Source: Actinomucor elegans (lineage: Eukaryota; Mucoromycota; Mucoromycetes; Mucorales; Mucoraceae). Taken from it: 64,000 nt of DNA. The notes beneath the pieces are model-generated. The model saw nothing but the letters and a program-made list of their open reading frames with translations, had not been told where the DNA came from and did no database searches. The translations under genes were made by a program, and so were the position numbers. Positions 37,837-50,700 of this stretch are shown here, piece after piece. The first letter of the stretch is position 1. Each line of letters opens with the position of its first letter. The DNA lies in the NCBI GenBank assembly GCA_026027325.1, contig JAMSLZ010000004.1, forward strand, positions 372,001 to 436,000, given 5' to 3'.

Positions 37837-39108
37837 CTAGTTTTCAGGCTCATCAACTTCTTCAAGAGAAACTGAACCTTGTCTTTCCAACAGCACAGTA
37901 TCCAGGTTTTTGAGCGCCTTTTCCAATAAATCCGACTTGTTCAAAGTAATCATTTCAGGGCATTTGTAAAGCTCTAAACGCTATTGTACAACCAAACTAT
38001 TAACCAACAAGACAATCAATTACACCACGTTATTACCTCTGGATCGGACGACGTCAACGTATTGTTCTTATTATTCACTTTGCATATATCAGCGATCAAA
38101 TCAAGCGCCTTTCCAACCGAGTATTTCTAAAGCACAATTGTTTTAAGTACCCAGAATATCTAAAAACGAAAACTTCTTTACCTTGTCAAAATAAACGGAT
38201 TGCGAGTCCAATTTTGATTCCTTGGGACATTGAACATATATATAGATACGTGAAGATGCGGGAATAGAAGCGTTCCCTTTAGCTTGCGATTTGATCTTCA
38301 TCAGTTCTACCATCCCCCCATTTTTGCTTTTAATAGGTACAGATTTAATAACTTTTCGTTTTTTGCTGCCTGTATCACTGCTTGAGAATGTTTTTGCAAG
38401 CTGTTCCTGTGCCGCCAATTTTCTTTCTAATTTTCTTTGTTCGTCATTGTTTAAAGACTTGCATTCATGAGAAGCAGGGTGTCGATGTCTATGAAATAGC
38501 AATGAGATAATAGTAACAAAGGCGCAATGTGACCTCACCTTAGGCAAAAATCTCCTTGACAGCCTTCACAATGCACTGGACCAACACGAGGATCAATATC
38601 GCGACATCCTTTGATGGTACATTCTCGGTTGATCTTTTTGATCCCATTGTTGGGTGGATACAGATAGAGCTTACAATTGGACTCTTTGTGCTTCTCGAGC
38701 TAGAGTTCCATCATATCAATATACTCAAACAGGTCTAGCAAAAGGTGTGTCTATTTACCGTTTCTTCCAAGCTCAGTTGTGTTGCAGTCTCAGGTGCTTT
38801 TACGAGATACTGGCAGGTTTGACATTGAACCAATTGTTTGTCTATTTGACTCCATTTGGAGCAGCAATGATCTATGGGCAGTCGGTGATTACCACTAAAT
38901 AATGTTTCAATATTGGATTAAACGCGTTGATTTCTAGAGACTCACCAAAACGTTTGCTGACAAAGAGGACATGCAACGGGCAAAAAGTCTTTTTTTTTTT
39001 AAGGGAAAGCTTAATTCCTTACAATCAATAAAGCAAACGAATGTATCCTTTACCTAATGAATTACAACCGTCAAGCTGACAATTTGCTCCAATTTGAGGT
39101 AATTCCAT
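37837..39108 (-). CDS. CUZ1: Cuz1/ZFAND1-like AN1 zinc-finger protein
   Basis: Cytosolic AN1-finger adaptor; in yeast and human this family links Cdc48/p97 and the proteasome, notably under arsenite stress. Seven exons: 39108..39054, 38988..38946, 38894..38759, 38699..38539, 38488..38182, 38126..38037, 37980..37837; 311 aa. It starts MELPQIGANCQLDGCNSLDF, very like human ZFAND1. The first AN1 finger has CPLCQQTFCGNHR; the second has CTIKGC, HCEGCQGDFCLRHRHPASHEC. A Lys-rich helical linker follows, then a ubiquitin-like C-terminal domain (IYIYVQCPKESK, KYSVGKALDLIADI). All seven exons join in phase. The first exon is followed by a T/A-rich intron. Confidence 0.94.
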
Positions 39109-39310
39109 GTTTTTTTTTTCAAGAAAGAAAAAAGGGAGCCCTTGGCTGGTCACAATGTTTTATATATGTGTGTTTTTTCTAAATTGCTTGATTTTATTAC
39201 TTTAATGTACAAAGAGGAAAGATTAACGTGCGAATCATACGAAAAAAAAAAGAACTGATTCCCTTTGTTATTTCTCGAGATTCTCTATATCTGATGCTGA
39301 CAAGGATATT

Positions 39311-39778
39311 TTATACGACAGGAGAAGAAGTGGATGCGGATTCTGGAGCGGCAGCGGCAGCACTAGCTTGCTTTCTAGCTTGGATTCTGTTGTGATTCAT
39401 AATCTTGAACTTCAATTCTAAAGCCTTCTCACTGAACAAGTTTTTATCTTTAGTTTCCAAAAGGTATTTATCTAAACCGCCCTTCTTGTCGATTGTACGT
39501 AAAACTGATGTGGTGACTTTGACTTCTACAAACTGTGAAAGCGACTCGGAATACAAGTTTTTGTTTTGCACATTGGGTAACCAATTACGTCTCGTCTTCT
39601 TTTTGGAGAAAGGGTTCTGTCAAAATGAACCAGTAAGTATCAAAAGGAATTAAAGCCGTTTCGAGCCGCATTTCTTTACATTGTTACCGAATTGAATGTG
39701 TTTTCCACCAAAGAGACCACGCTGAGCACGTTTGAAGGTAGCTCTTGCAAGCGCATAAGCTGGTTGTGCTGATAACAT
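39311..39778 (-). CDS. MRPL24: mitochondrial ribosomal protein bL28m
   Basis: Large-subunit mitoribosomal protein of the L28 family. Two exons, 39778..39680 and 39616..39311, with a 63-nt intron, give 134 aa. The N-terminus (MLSAQPAYALARATFKRAQ) is a good mitochondrial presequence. The L28 signature follows: RGLFGGKHIQFGNN, NPFSKKKTRRNWLPNVQ, then VKVTTSVLRTIDKKGGLDKY. The C-terminus is an Ala/Ser-rich tail. It is divergent from the HP1-like gene, with 161 bp between the two starts. Confidence 0.95.
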
Positions 39779-39939
39779 TTGTATAACAAGTCAAAAAGTA
39801 ATAAAAACGCAATTCTCTCCGGGGAGAATGAAGGGGGTCGAGAATCAAGTCACACAGTTCAAGTCACAGACCGCTGTGACCTTTTTTTTTTCTGGCCATT
39901 TCAAAAGGGCCTTTTTCCAAAAATCATGCATAACGAGGT
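39779..39939. promoter_or_regulatory. 161-bp bidirectional promoter, MRPL24 / HP1-like gene
   Basis: Short divergent promoter. It contains an imperfect palindrome TTCTCTCCGGGGAGAA, a repeated AAGTCACA word and a small inverted GGTCACAG..CTGTGACT-type element. The 15-mer CGCAATTCTCTCCGG here (39808) recurs in the coding part of the HP1-like gene (40290). Confidence 0.5.
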
Positions 39940-40648
39940 ATGAGTTCCATTAACAATATGGAAGATCATCCCGAATACATTGTAACGCAACGAAAGGACG
40001 AAGTAAATATCCTCCGAGAAGAAGACATGTTATTATATGGATCGCTCATAGTTTCGCGTTACATTAGTATGGGGAAACATTTTATTTGGTGAAATGGATT
40101 GGTTGCGATGTTGATGATAAAACTTGGGAAAGCGAGGATAAATTGCAAACGTGAGACAACATTAATCCAACTATTTGACGAAAATAAGCTAATAGATTCT
40201 ATTTAGTGAGTGGCCGAAAGCTTTGTTAAAATACAAACAGGAGCAGCGGGAAAAGAGAAACGGCAAGGCAGAAAAACCAAGGAAAAAACCGCAATTCTCT
40301 CCGGAGGAAGTTTTTGCTTATACTAAGTCAGTAAGCAATTGGGAATCTGAAGTGGATCAAATCAGATACATGGAGAGATCAAAAGTTCCAGGGTTTATGG
40401 TGTATATCGATTGGTTGGTACTAAAAAAATTTGAAATCAAGTGCGCGTATTAATAGTGTATCACGGACATAGGAAAAATGGGTTCAAATCTGTGCATCAT
40501 TCAACAGAAGTTTACGCAAAATGTCCACAAAAGGTACATTGACTGATAATAGATGTGGTTGTATACATATACTTACTTAGTTTGTTAGATGATTGAGTAT
40601 TTTGAGCGTTATCTCAAATTTAAAGAGATATTTCTTACTGATGATTAG
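39940..40648 (+). CDS. HP1-type heterochromatin protein (chromodomain plus chromoshadow domain)
   Basis: Small HP1/Swi6-family protein expected to bind methylated H3K9 and dimerise in heterochromatin. Five exons rebuilt by hand: 39940..40002, 40068..40150, 40207..40413, 40473..40533, 40589..40648; introns 55 to 65 nt; 157 aa. The chromodomain (residues about 7 to 50) has HPEYIVTQRKDE joined to YGETFYLVKWIGCDVDDKTW. The hinge is basic (KRNGKAEKPRKKP). The chromoshadow domain runs from NWESEVDQIRYMERSKVPGF through YIDWKNGFKSVHHSTEV and KCPQKMIEYFERYLKF. Cage residues Tyr and Trp are present, but the third is Cys instead of an aromatic residue. It is short for HP1 (usually about 170 to 330). The family call is strong, since both domains emerge only after correct splicing. 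Confidence 0.88.
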
Positions 40649-41913
40649 TAGGGCAGGTGAATCTTGTATAATAATAAATCATTAAAACCAAGCATTTTCT
40701 AACTGTATTCACCAAAAAATAAAATAAAAAATAAAATAAAAATCGAGCACCACAGCTTGCTCTTACGACAATTTATGTTCCTGAGAACCCTGAATTGCAC
40801 TTGACCATGACAACAGCCATAATCTCAGTTTATTTAATCAGCGGATATACGGAGTGGCGGAATTTAAAGTGTGATGCACCGAGGCTGCCTCAACCAACAT
40901 CATACAGTACCTCTATACCACAACCAATAAAGATAAAGACTTGTAATACAGATACTATATTATATATATACAGTGATATGCACTATTCCCTAATGCTTAT
41001 GTTTTAGAGAGTGCGCCTTAAAGAGACGGGTGCTAGATATACATACATATATATTAAAAAAAAGATGTTTATGTGCTCTAAAACAATATTTTTTCTTATC
41101 TTTCTGCTAATTAATAGCATTTGGAAGAGAAGGTAATGGCCTACAAGTTATATGAAGGTTATAAGGAGCAAATGCACGTTCATTCTCTTTTATTCATGAT
41201 TTCAAATTTTGGTTATATGTTTTAGAGCTTAAATTTCTCAGCTCAGAAAATCGGCTTAGTGCACAAGATCGCAATTGATCTCGGTCAAATGTTGCATCTG
41301 ATTAATAGTTCTTGTCCAGAATAAGTGATTACATCTGGTAGTCATTCAGATCTATTGCAATGCTTTTGTTATATTCAGCAAGTTCAAGGTATTTAATAGT
41401 TATAACTTTTATGGCCCTTAAAAAGGCTTTTTGTTGGTTGGATGTTATAGGTAAGAGCACTTTTTTTCCATCAATTTCATAATAGTGAAAACAGAACCAG
41501 TTTAATCATCATGATAAACAATGAGCCACCTGGTTTGTGAGTAAACCGATTATAATAGTGTCATTTTCAAGATTTAGATGCGATAAATATACACACCCAA
41601 ACTGTCTCTGGTCTAAAAAGTCCTTGTATTATTCGGCATCTTAGAACGACAAGCGCCTACGCGTTTTAAGTTGATACCTATAAGAGGAAAAGCGGTTCCT
41701 GGTCCCTGAAGGCTTTGAGTTAGAATTCTCGAGTGACTAGTGCCGATTGTTATTTGAACTTGCAGTTATATATTGGTTCAAATACCGTAGTGATGTATAT
41801 CATTCCATTCCATTACATTATAACCATAAACTTTATTTTGAAACATTTTGAATATTAAAACGATAGAATAAATACACTTTTGAAGAAGGAAACTTTTTTT
41901 TTTCTTTTTAGTT
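40649..41913. other. intergenic region between convergent genes
   Basis: 1.26 kb, AT-rich, with a minus-strand copy of the dispersed repeat at 41264..41321. A 70-codon frame at 40795 is unsupported. Confidence 0.45.
41264..41321 (-). repeat. dispersed degenerate repeat, copy F (inverted)
   Basis: On the minus strand: TCTGGACAAG, ATTAATCAGATGCAACATT, TGACCGAGATC. Nearest to the deduced consensus. Confidence 0.6.
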
Positions 41914-42253
41914 CTAGGTACTAGGTAAACTGATCAATGAAGGGAAAGTGTATGCCGCATTATCAGTTTTGGTCAGGTCGAGCGTCTTGTGATCTTTATA
42001 GGTTACAGCCTCGTCATCTTCCATAAAAAATTGTACTTCATCATCCTGTATCTGTAACTGCGATAAACCCAGCAAGTCTTCTTGCTGTAATAAATAGCTA
42101 CCACTGCTACCTGTACCACTACTGCTACTGCCACCACCTGGAATGTTAATGGCTGCAGTGCATAATCTATTATTATTACTATTATTATTATTATCGTCAT
42201 AGTCTGAAGAAGCATTTTGTGAAGATTTAGTCAAAAAAGGCACTCTCCATTGC

Positions 42254-42297
<44 letters not shown>

Positions 42298-43156
42298 CTG
42301 TTGCTGCTGTTGAGAAGCCCAGTTATTCATATCAAAAGATGAAGCAGTCCGACTTGGACTATAGCTCATAAAAGATTCATTGGCCTCTTGCTGTCTCGCT
42401 CTTCTCATTTGTAATTCAGTTGGTGTAAATAGATCATTCAAAGAAGAAGGAAGCATAGCATCATTCAGGTCGTATCCCAAGTCTTGTTGCTGTCTGTGAT
42501 AACTAGAACTTTGAACAGAACAAGATAATCGACCGTTGCTGAATGGAGAGCTGCCGAAAAGATGATCGGATGATTCGCGCGGCAAGCCAATGAAATCGTT
42601 TGAAAGCAAGTTGCTAGTGCTACGAGGCCATAATTGTTCAGCATTGAATTGATTAAACAGAGAAACAGCTGGAGCAGAAGAAGCAAAAGGGTCATCAAAA
42701 GAGCGATTGGAAGCAAGTAGTTGATCTTGTTTTCTTCTACTTGGCATCATGAAACGATTGGATGTTTTACTTGCAGAGCCATATGGAGACATTGTATGTA
42801 ATAGGGCGCATTTTGTACCGAATTTACAGTTGCCTTTAACAAAGTACTTACAGACAGCCGATTCAGAGGAAAGATCAGAGCTGTGGGAAAAAGTACAATT
42901 TGCGCCAGCTGTACAGGTACCTTGCTTATAAAACTTGCAAGGAACATGAGAAAGGTTGGAAGCTGGATTGATAATGTAAGTCATTATTCGTATAGAATAT
43001 CAACTCACCTTTATTCGAACTATTATTACTTTGCTGAAGTGAAGATGAGTAAGGAATCGCCTGAGCACGCGACCTTTTAGAGGGAAAAGGCTCAAGTTGA
43101 GAAGGCGAGCTCTTGGAGAGAAGGTCAGGCGAAAATAACAGGTTTTGATCAGTCAT
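41914..43156 (-). CDS. tandem CCCH zinc-finger protein with poly-Gln tract
   Basis: Probable RNA-binding regulator. Two exons, 43156..43009 and 42962..41914, with a 46-nt intron; 398 aa. Two CCCH fingers lie at about residues 56 to 105: CKFYKQGTCTAGANCTFSH and CKYFVKGNCKFGTKCALLH, both C-x7/8-C-x5-C-x3-H, a pair reminiscent of yeast Lee1-type proteins. The rest is Ser/Asn-rich and disordered, with a poly-Gln run encoded by mixed CAG/CAA codons (about 42247..42312), an Asn run, a Gly/Ser run and an acidic C-terminus. The single intron splits codon 50; its phase is fixed by continuity into ASNLSHVPCKF. No target can be predicted. Confidence 0.88.
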
Positions 43157-43366
43157 GTAGAAAGAAAGAAAAAAAAAATATAAAAGATAAAAAAAAAAAC
43201 AAAAAAAGTAATAAGGTTAAATACAAGTCCAATAATAGCCCTGTGCATGACTTTTTTTTTATTCATTAGATCCACGTTTCCTTTTGCTGGAAATGATATC
43301 ACCTGCTCCATCATGCAAAGTATTTTTTTTTTCTCTCTTTATTTATTTTATTCTATGTATAATGAT

Positions 43367-44728
43367 CTACTCAAACTTGATACTATGGCTTTCAAAAGAA
43401 ATTTGACCGCCTCTATAAGATCCTCTCTTCTTTTTGTTCTTTTCAGCACGGAATTTGTCTCCACGCACCTTAATCAAATCTTGAGAAGCCTTCCAACCGT
43501 AAGATGCCATATCAGAGCCACCCTTAGAATCATACGTGTTATCTCTTAAACGATCATCTAAAAATTCTACTTCTTCAGGCTTGACACGTTGGAATGGAGT
43601 ACCTTGAACTCTTTCACGTTTCACTTTGGGTCCGCTAATAAGAAAAAAAAAAGGAGGGTTATGATCAAAAGAATTTTTATTTTGCAAAATATAATGTATA
43701 TAAGCTATGTAGTATTTACCTGTTATTCTTCTTGGGAGCAGGTTGTTCAACAGGTGCTTCTTCAGCCTTACGCTTGGTAGAGGTTTCAGCTTCGGCCATT
43801 TCAGAATCAGAATCGGAATCGGAAGAGCTGCTGCTGCTGCTGCTGCTACTGCTGCTAGAATCAGAATCAGATTCGCTAGATGATTCACTTGAAGAGCTAG
43901 ATGATTCGGATTCACTAGAAGAACTTGATGATTCAGACTCACTAGAGGAGCTTGATTCGCTAGAGGATGAAGAGCTGGAGCTAGTAGATTTGGCTGCGCC
44001 AATGACAGGCTTTTCCTCTTCTTCCTCTTCTTCATCAGAGGATGATTCAGAATCACCATCAGAACCAGAATCGCTAGAGTCAGATGAGGATTCAGCCTTC
44101 TTCTCTTCTTCATTAGAGCTGCTGCTGCTAGAAGAGGATTCAGTCTTCTTTACTTCTTCTTCTTCATCGGATGATTCGCTGGAGCTACTAGAAGAAGAAG
44201 AAGAAGATGATGATGATGATTCAGCCTTCTTTTCTTCAGTCTTCTTTTCTTCTTCTTCTTCTTCGTCAGAAGATTCGCTTGAGCTGCTGCTGCTGCTGCT
44301 GCTGCTGCTGGAAGAGGATGATGATTCGGCCTTCTTTTCCTCGACCTTCTTTTCCTCTTCTTCTTCATCAGATGATGAATCGCTGCTACTGCTACTGCTA
44401 CTGCTGCTGGAAGAGGATGATTCAGCCTTCTTTTCTTCCTCAACCTTCTTTTCCTCTTCTTCATCAGATGATGAATCGCTGCTGCTGGAAGAAGATGATT
44501 CAGCCTTCTTCTCCTCCTCCTCCTCTTCTTCGTCAGATGAGGAATCGCTGCTAGAAGAAGATGAAGAACTATCAGAAGATTCAGCCTTCTTAGCCTTCTC
44601 CTCCTCTTCATCAGAAGAAGAATCGCTGCTGCTGCTGCTGCTACTGCTGCTGCTGCTGCTGGAAGATTCAGCCTTTTTGACATCGACTTCCATGGCTTCC
44701 TTTTCATCTTCACTATCACTGCTGTCAC

Positions 44729-44759
<31 letters not shown>

Positions 44760-45167
44760 ACTGCTGCTGGAGGAGGATGCGGCTTCCTTCATCTCAACAT
44801 CCTTAGCTTCTTCTTCTTCATCATCAGAGGAGGAAGAGGAAGAGCTATCAGAGTCACTGCTTGAATCAGAAGACGATTCACTGCTGGCTCTATTAACGGT
44901 ACACATCATTAGATGCTTACTACATAAAATGTAGAAAAATGCAGCAAGACTTACTGAGGTTCGTATTGTTTGAAAATAGCATTCAAATCCTTCTTAGTCT
45001 TGAGTTTACCAACCTATATATGTTTTTGTGTCAGTTTGAAAGCTCGTGTCACGCGTCAAAAAATGACTTACGGAAGGGTTCTTCTTCAACAAAGCCTTGG
45101 CTGCCTCAACTTGGTTGGACTCTAACAAGTACTTGTAGACAAGAGCATCAAGTTTAGCATTCGACAT
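43367..45167 (-). CDS. SRP40: Srp40/Nopp140 nucleolar phosphoprotein
   Basis: Nucleolar chaperone of small nucleolar RNPs. Four exons: 45167..45072, 45013..44955, 44889..43720, 43634..43367; introns 58, 65 and 85 nt; 530 aa. An N-terminal LisH motif (LDALVYKYLLESNQVEAAKA) leads to about ten alternating poly-Ser/acidic blocks and Lys-containing spacers (EEEKKAESSSSSS pattern), typical CK2 targets. The conserved SRP40 C-terminal domain follows: GTPFQRVKPEEVEFLDDRLR, then DNTYDSKGGSDMASYGWKAS and VRGDKFRAEKNKKKRG. The repetitive Ser/Glu DNA opens long antisense frames that are not genes. The start is the second in-frame ATG, where the LisH begins. Confidence 0.95.
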
Positions 45168-46183
45168 GTTGAATTGAATTCTTGTTTTCAAAGAGAAAAG
45201 AAAGTATGACTGTGATAAAAAAAAAAAAAAACTTGGTCTCGACTATTTTTCGCATCTGTGGCTTTTGTAAACTGGGACCGTTTTTATTGTGTTAGATTCA
45301 TATATGCTTTACTTTGTAATAATATATCAATTAAATATATATATATATAAATATGAAGAGTCCCATTGTATACTTTGGAGTGAAAGAAACCAAGTTATCT
45401 TAGAATCTGGGTCTTTAAAATAGTATCTACAACCAAGAAACTATCAAAAGACATACCTTTAGGCTATTTCATTAATTTCATTGGCTGTTGCGGAATTAAT
45501 AGTATTATCATCGTTAGAGACCTCTTTAAAATTATTTAGAAACTCTTTGGCGGTGACTTCAATTACATCATTGACGACACAAGTTCGTAAATACACAACC
45601 ACTTTTGCTATATAGCTTGTAGAGAATTTAATTACGCATCACATTATGTATGTTTTCATCTATTCGTTGGATTTTTTCTATGATGAAAGGTGAGCTGTGA
45701 AATGCTTTTGGCGCCCTTAAAAACATCGCAGAGCTTGAAAAAAGCGCATACAAAAGCTTACTCCTCCTCCTCCGCCCCCCCCTTTTTTTTTGGAAATCAT
45801 AACGTTTCCTTCATCTCTAAATTTGTCCACCAATTTTGATTTTAGTTTCGCATCCATTGACTAATACATGTTCAGAATAAGTTGCAGCATTCAACTAGGA
45901 CCAACCAAGAGATCTATATATCATGGAATTGTCTAATCTTACATGATATGCATGCATTTTTTTTTCTTTGCCGCCGCCATTAACGCATAGTATAATTGTT
46001 GTTTCACAAACAATAGTCCTAATGGATGTAGCAACTGAATTTAAGCGCTTGTACTGATGACTAGATGTAATATTCAATCGAGATCGGTCCAGAGTCTATC
46101 GATCAATTCATAAAATTAATTTGAACTGAGTATCTTTTACTGTTATCATGTACTATCTGGAATCCAGCAAAATAGAGTCTGAT

Positions 46184-46238
46184 TCTGAGCGTGGTTTAAT
46201 AAGCAAACAGATGCATCATTAAACAGGGATCCGCTTGG
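46184..46238 (+). repeat. dispersed degenerate repeat, copy G
   Basis: TTCTGAGCGTGG, spacer, AAACAGATGCATCATTAAA, CAGGGATCC. Confidence 0.45.
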
Positions 46239-46507
46239 AAACAAATAAATTATTAGACCTAACCAATATTATATAGAATACAAATAGATCACTGTAGATC
46301 GTTAATGTATTGCATATTCTTTGTGTTCCAATGAAATAAAGATTCTAATGGATGCAACATTTCATTCAAATTATCTTTTATTTGCTAGATGTGAACGTTA
46401 AATAGAGATTGGTTGAAAATATATAGAACACTAGATCTAATAGTTTATATAATAATTCCCAGCACCTGTAATAGTAGTGGTGATTATATATACACGTAGT
46501 ACTTTAT

Positions 46508-46560
46508 TCTGAACATTTTTCTAACTATCAAAAGCAACATTATGTCAGGGCTGATCAAAA
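46508..46560 (+). repeat. dispersed degenerate repeat, copy H
   Basis: TTCTGAACATT, spacer, AACTATCAAAAGCAACATT, ATGTCAGGGCTGATCAAAA. Confidence 0.45.
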
Positions 46561-46758
46561 ATATAATGCTATTGAAAATAGGACGATCCTTAAAAAAAAA
46601 TCCAGGGTATATCCTTAAGGTCAAATTCCTTTGAGCTCTACAATACCACAATCTTGCCATTCTCGAATATTACAAAGTAGTTGAATCTATACAATTAAAA
46701 GAATATGTCCTTGTTGTTTGAATAGGACTGAGTCATCATTGGCCAATAAGTGCTTTGT

Positions 46759-46783
46759 AAAAAAAAAAAAAAAAAAAAAAAAA
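46759..46783 (+). repeat. poly(A) tract, A25
   Basis: Uninterrupted A run in gene-poor DNA between SRP40 and MGA2. Confidence 0.85.
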
Positions 46784-47656
46784 GCCTCGCAAGTTGATCC
46801 GTTACTGGATTAATCTCCAAGAGTGATCGGATTCAATGTATGGTTGTAAACAGTAGTAAAAAGATCAAAGCACTGATGATGATTGGTATGACCTGTGAAA
46901 ACGTATTGCAAGAACACTTCAAGACGTACGTTTGTGATTTGATAAGACTAGCAAAGTTACAATTCAGTACCTGATTCAATCACAATACACATGTTCTTTG
47001 AGTAATTTCGTGTGCTTAAGCCATCATGTGCTCACTCACTCTTTTGTATATTCGTTTCAAATGAGAAAAGCATACTCAATACTGAAGATTGGATTGATTA
47101 TTTAGCAGTCTTTTATGAAAAAAAAAAAAGTTGAAGGATCACCAAAAATAGCAATTTACTATGACAGCTTATCGATCAGCGCAATAAAAAAAAAAAAAAA
47201 GAAGAAAAAAAAAGGGATTATTTGCAGTGATACATAATGCTGTATTTGCTAGACTGATGACTTTAACACGTTATAGGATGATCTTTAATACGAGTTTGGA
47301 TAAAGGGATCTATATCATCTGTTTTGATTAGAATCGATAGCGCGGATTTATTATATATTTTTAAAAATTTAGGCTTAGATATTCACAACAGTTTTATGAG
47401 CAGTATCTATTTATGACTCTCTCGGTCGATGTAATTCACAAGCGGTGTTCAATAAGAACATGAGGAGTCTAGACTCGGTAACATCATGTCAGACCGACAT
47501 GGTATACCTTGTTTTTTATATCTCCAAGTTGTTGTTTTATTTGAAGGAATATTTGATAACAAAGCAAAAATTAAATAAGGAGGAAGAAAAAGGGTATGAA
47601 GTATATATAGGTGGAAGAATGTGAAAGAATACATATGTGTGCATATATCTGTTGCA

Positions 47657-47658
<2 letters not shown>

Positions 47659-47695
<37 letters not shown>
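47659..47695 (+). repeat. poly(T) tract, T37, at the 3' edge of MGA2
   Basis: 37 T on the plus strand beginning eight bases beyond the MGA2 stop, so it reads as A37 in the MGA2 mRNA sense strand. It could mimic or overlap the poly(A) site. Confidence 0.9.
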
Positions 47696-47698
<3 letters not shown>

Positions 47699-47703
47699 TG
47701 GGT

Positions 47704-50700
47704 TTAATGAATGGTCAAGTATTGTCTGCGGAAACCAGAAATACCGATGATGGTATCTACCACACCAGGATGACTAGAGATAAACTGATAAATAAGCCAT
47801 ATCACCATCACTAAATAAAATAAAAACCAAGTTAGTTACAAGTCGATAGTCTACATACATACGGAAACTTACGGCATAACATGGGGACCCAGAATGAAAA
47901 GAGTCGCTTATCTCTTCGCTTTTGTGCTTCCATATAGACTTCATGTCTACTGGATGATTCACAGGGCTCTTGAGGCTGTTTTTCTATTTGTTGAGCTTCT
48001 TCAGTCAAACTTCTTGCACCCATAGCATAAGCCAAAGCCATGTACCAAGCCAATGTTTGTTCAGCAGGCTCTTCTTTAGGTTGTTGCTCTTGTTCTGTAC
48101 CAAACAGTACAGAAACATTGGCAATCATGGCAGCAGCAGGTCGAGGGAACTGTAATAGATGATCGGCAATATTCTTGAGATTAAGTTCAGTTGGCTTAGC
48201 AGGCATATTGTTTTTAATGTTTTGAATAAAGGAATCGTTGGTAGGCTGTTGGAAATGAGACAAGGTACGTTGCATCCAATTCATTTCTTTATAGTCCATC
48301 GAATGGTTATCTTCATAGTCTGTCGAATGATCCAATAAGGAATCGTGAAGGGGTTGAGCATCCATGATTTCATCAGCAGAATGCGAGGTACTTTCTTCTT
48401 CATTCAGGTATTTGATAGTAGGTGTAGTGACATTGGATGCTTCTTGTTGGTAAGTAATCAATTGACGTTGGTGTGGATGGCGGCGACGAAGACCTTCATA
48501 ATGATGATGTTCCAAAGACGAAGATGACTCTTCAGAATCAGACAGGTAAGATTGGCGCCAGGCATTCTCATCCACAGATTCATTATCTTCATCGCTTAAC
48601 CAAACACTATCTTGATCAGTTTCATCTTCAGCATAAGAAGTGTCGATATCTGCACTCATCATATCCGAAGAGCTATAACCGCCACTAACAATAGATTCAT
48701 CATCTTCAATTAAAGGCACATGGTTCCAAATCTTGCATCGAATATCGTGGCTCGTAGTTAGATGAAGAGGCTTCTTGTTCCAACGGTTCGAGATCTCTGG
48801 ATCCGCAGCCCCTTTATCCAACAAGACCTGAACTACTCGAGCGTGATTATACCAAGCAGAATAATGTAAAGCAGTATAGCCATTTTTGTCCGTCATATCA
48901 ACGTCGCATCCCAACTCAATCAAAGTTTCTGTCAATTGAGCAAAACCAAGCATAGCAGCCAAATGAAGCATTGTATGACCCTGAGCACTTGTAATAGACA
49001 CATCCTCAGATTCAACGTCACGGAAAGTACGCATCACTTGTAGCACTTGAATGATATCGTATTCCAAAGACATTTGTTGCTGCTGTGGCTGCTGATGCTG
49101 TTGATTTGTATTAGAAGATGTGTCAGCGCCGCCGCCATTGCCGCCGCCACCAGCATTACCACCTTGAACAATACGCATAGCAATGTCGCGTGCATCCTCC
49201 ACTTTGCCAGTCATTTTAAGACCAACGACTTGTAAAGCCAATTCCATTAAAGCACGATCGTTTTCATTGTAATAAGTAAACAATGTCACATCCTGACTAT
49301 CAACGACTAGTGGATGTTCTTTGAAAGAGACAACGACAGTGCCTGCTTCGGCAGCAGGTGGCAAGATACATACAAGCGTATTAGGAGACCAATAATGGGT
49401 ACTGGAAGCGGCTACATCGCCAAACATACAAGTAAGACCTGATCTAAATCCACTGCCCAGCAGAGTGACCTCGACACCGCCAAAGGTAGGGCCTTCATTA
49501 GGGATCAAACGTTGTAATAAAGGTCTTTCGGTAAATAAAGGAGTTGAAGAAGGAATAGGTGAAACTGCTTTTTCAGATAGATTGGTCGGTGTATTTGCAG
49601 TAATAGGCGAGTCCATGGGCGTCATGGCTGGACGTGGCTGAATATGATACTGTTGAGATGATATAGATGGTCTTGGTTGGTAATTCATGACTGTATTTCT
49701 ATCAAATGTATCTACTGTAGCTTGAGGTGCAGTGGTAGTAGTTCGAAGTCTCTTTCTTCCATTGGTTGATTTGACTTTGTTTGATTTGTGGTCATCTGTA
49801 ATCATGATAGGTGGAGACATGCCTGTAGCTACTTGCTTGCCTTGGTAATCGTGCATTTCAAAGTAAATACAAAAACCAAGTCTTTCATTATGATGTCTAC
49901 AGTAACAAGTAATACGCGTAGGCAAAATAGTATCACCAGAACTGAAATCAACTACTTCAGAACAATTAAACAGCAGAACTTTTTGTTCTTCTTGTGCTAA
50001 AGACTTTTCATCTTCCATCATATCCTCCATTGTAGTAGTTGATTCAGATTTGAGCTTATTTTCTTTTCTACGTTGTGATCTTTTACGTTCACGTTGAATA
50101 CAACCCAAACAAGTCACTACTTTTCTTGAAGGATCACTTGCGCAAATGACTCGAGCTGATAAGAATAGCATCTTTTCTGGTTTAATGGCGGTATTGGTGG
50201 CTGTATCATTAATGACATTGGCGATTTTTGAACCGTTGGCTGTGGTTGACATGAGTATTTGGCGTTTTAGTTTGTCTTTGGCTACTCGATTTTCTGGTAG
50301 TTTAAGGTGAGACCACCATTGAGCTTTATCACCATCATCAGTCACTAGTTGAATACACAGCTTGATTTGGGTTTCAACACGGGACTTTGCACCTGTTTGA
50401 GGCACACCAAGTACTCTTATTTGCATTCTATTGAATAGTTAATACCATATCCTACAAATGTTATTATGGTTTTTACCCTGGTAAGGTCGTATTGATTGTG
50501 GCACTATTGGTAGTAGAAGCTGAAACAGTACTTGTATTCATATTCATATCGTTTCTATGTATATATAATGAGTTTTATATCACAAAGTATGTATATTCTA
50601 TATAATTACGGTTGTTGCTGCTGCATTGGATATCCTGATATATAATCTGTAAAGTTCTTTGCAAGATTTGGAATAGCCTATTTCCAATGAATACACAAGT

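Larger units (their letters stand above)
45168..47703. other. gene-poor intergenic region, 2.5 kb
   Basis: Holds repeat copies at 46184 and 46508 and fragments near 45868 and 46340, an A25 tract at 46759 and a T37 tract at 47659. No coding signal was recognised. Confidence 0.5.

Noticed and set aside
44150..44728. 192-codon Ala/Arg/Leu-rich minus frame
   Set aside because: Frame-shifted reading of the same SRP40 repeats.
43732..44934. 400-codon open frame on the plus strand
   Set aside because: Antisense shadow of the Ser/Glu repeats of SRP40; it encodes only Leu/Ser/Glu runs and has no start context or splicing.
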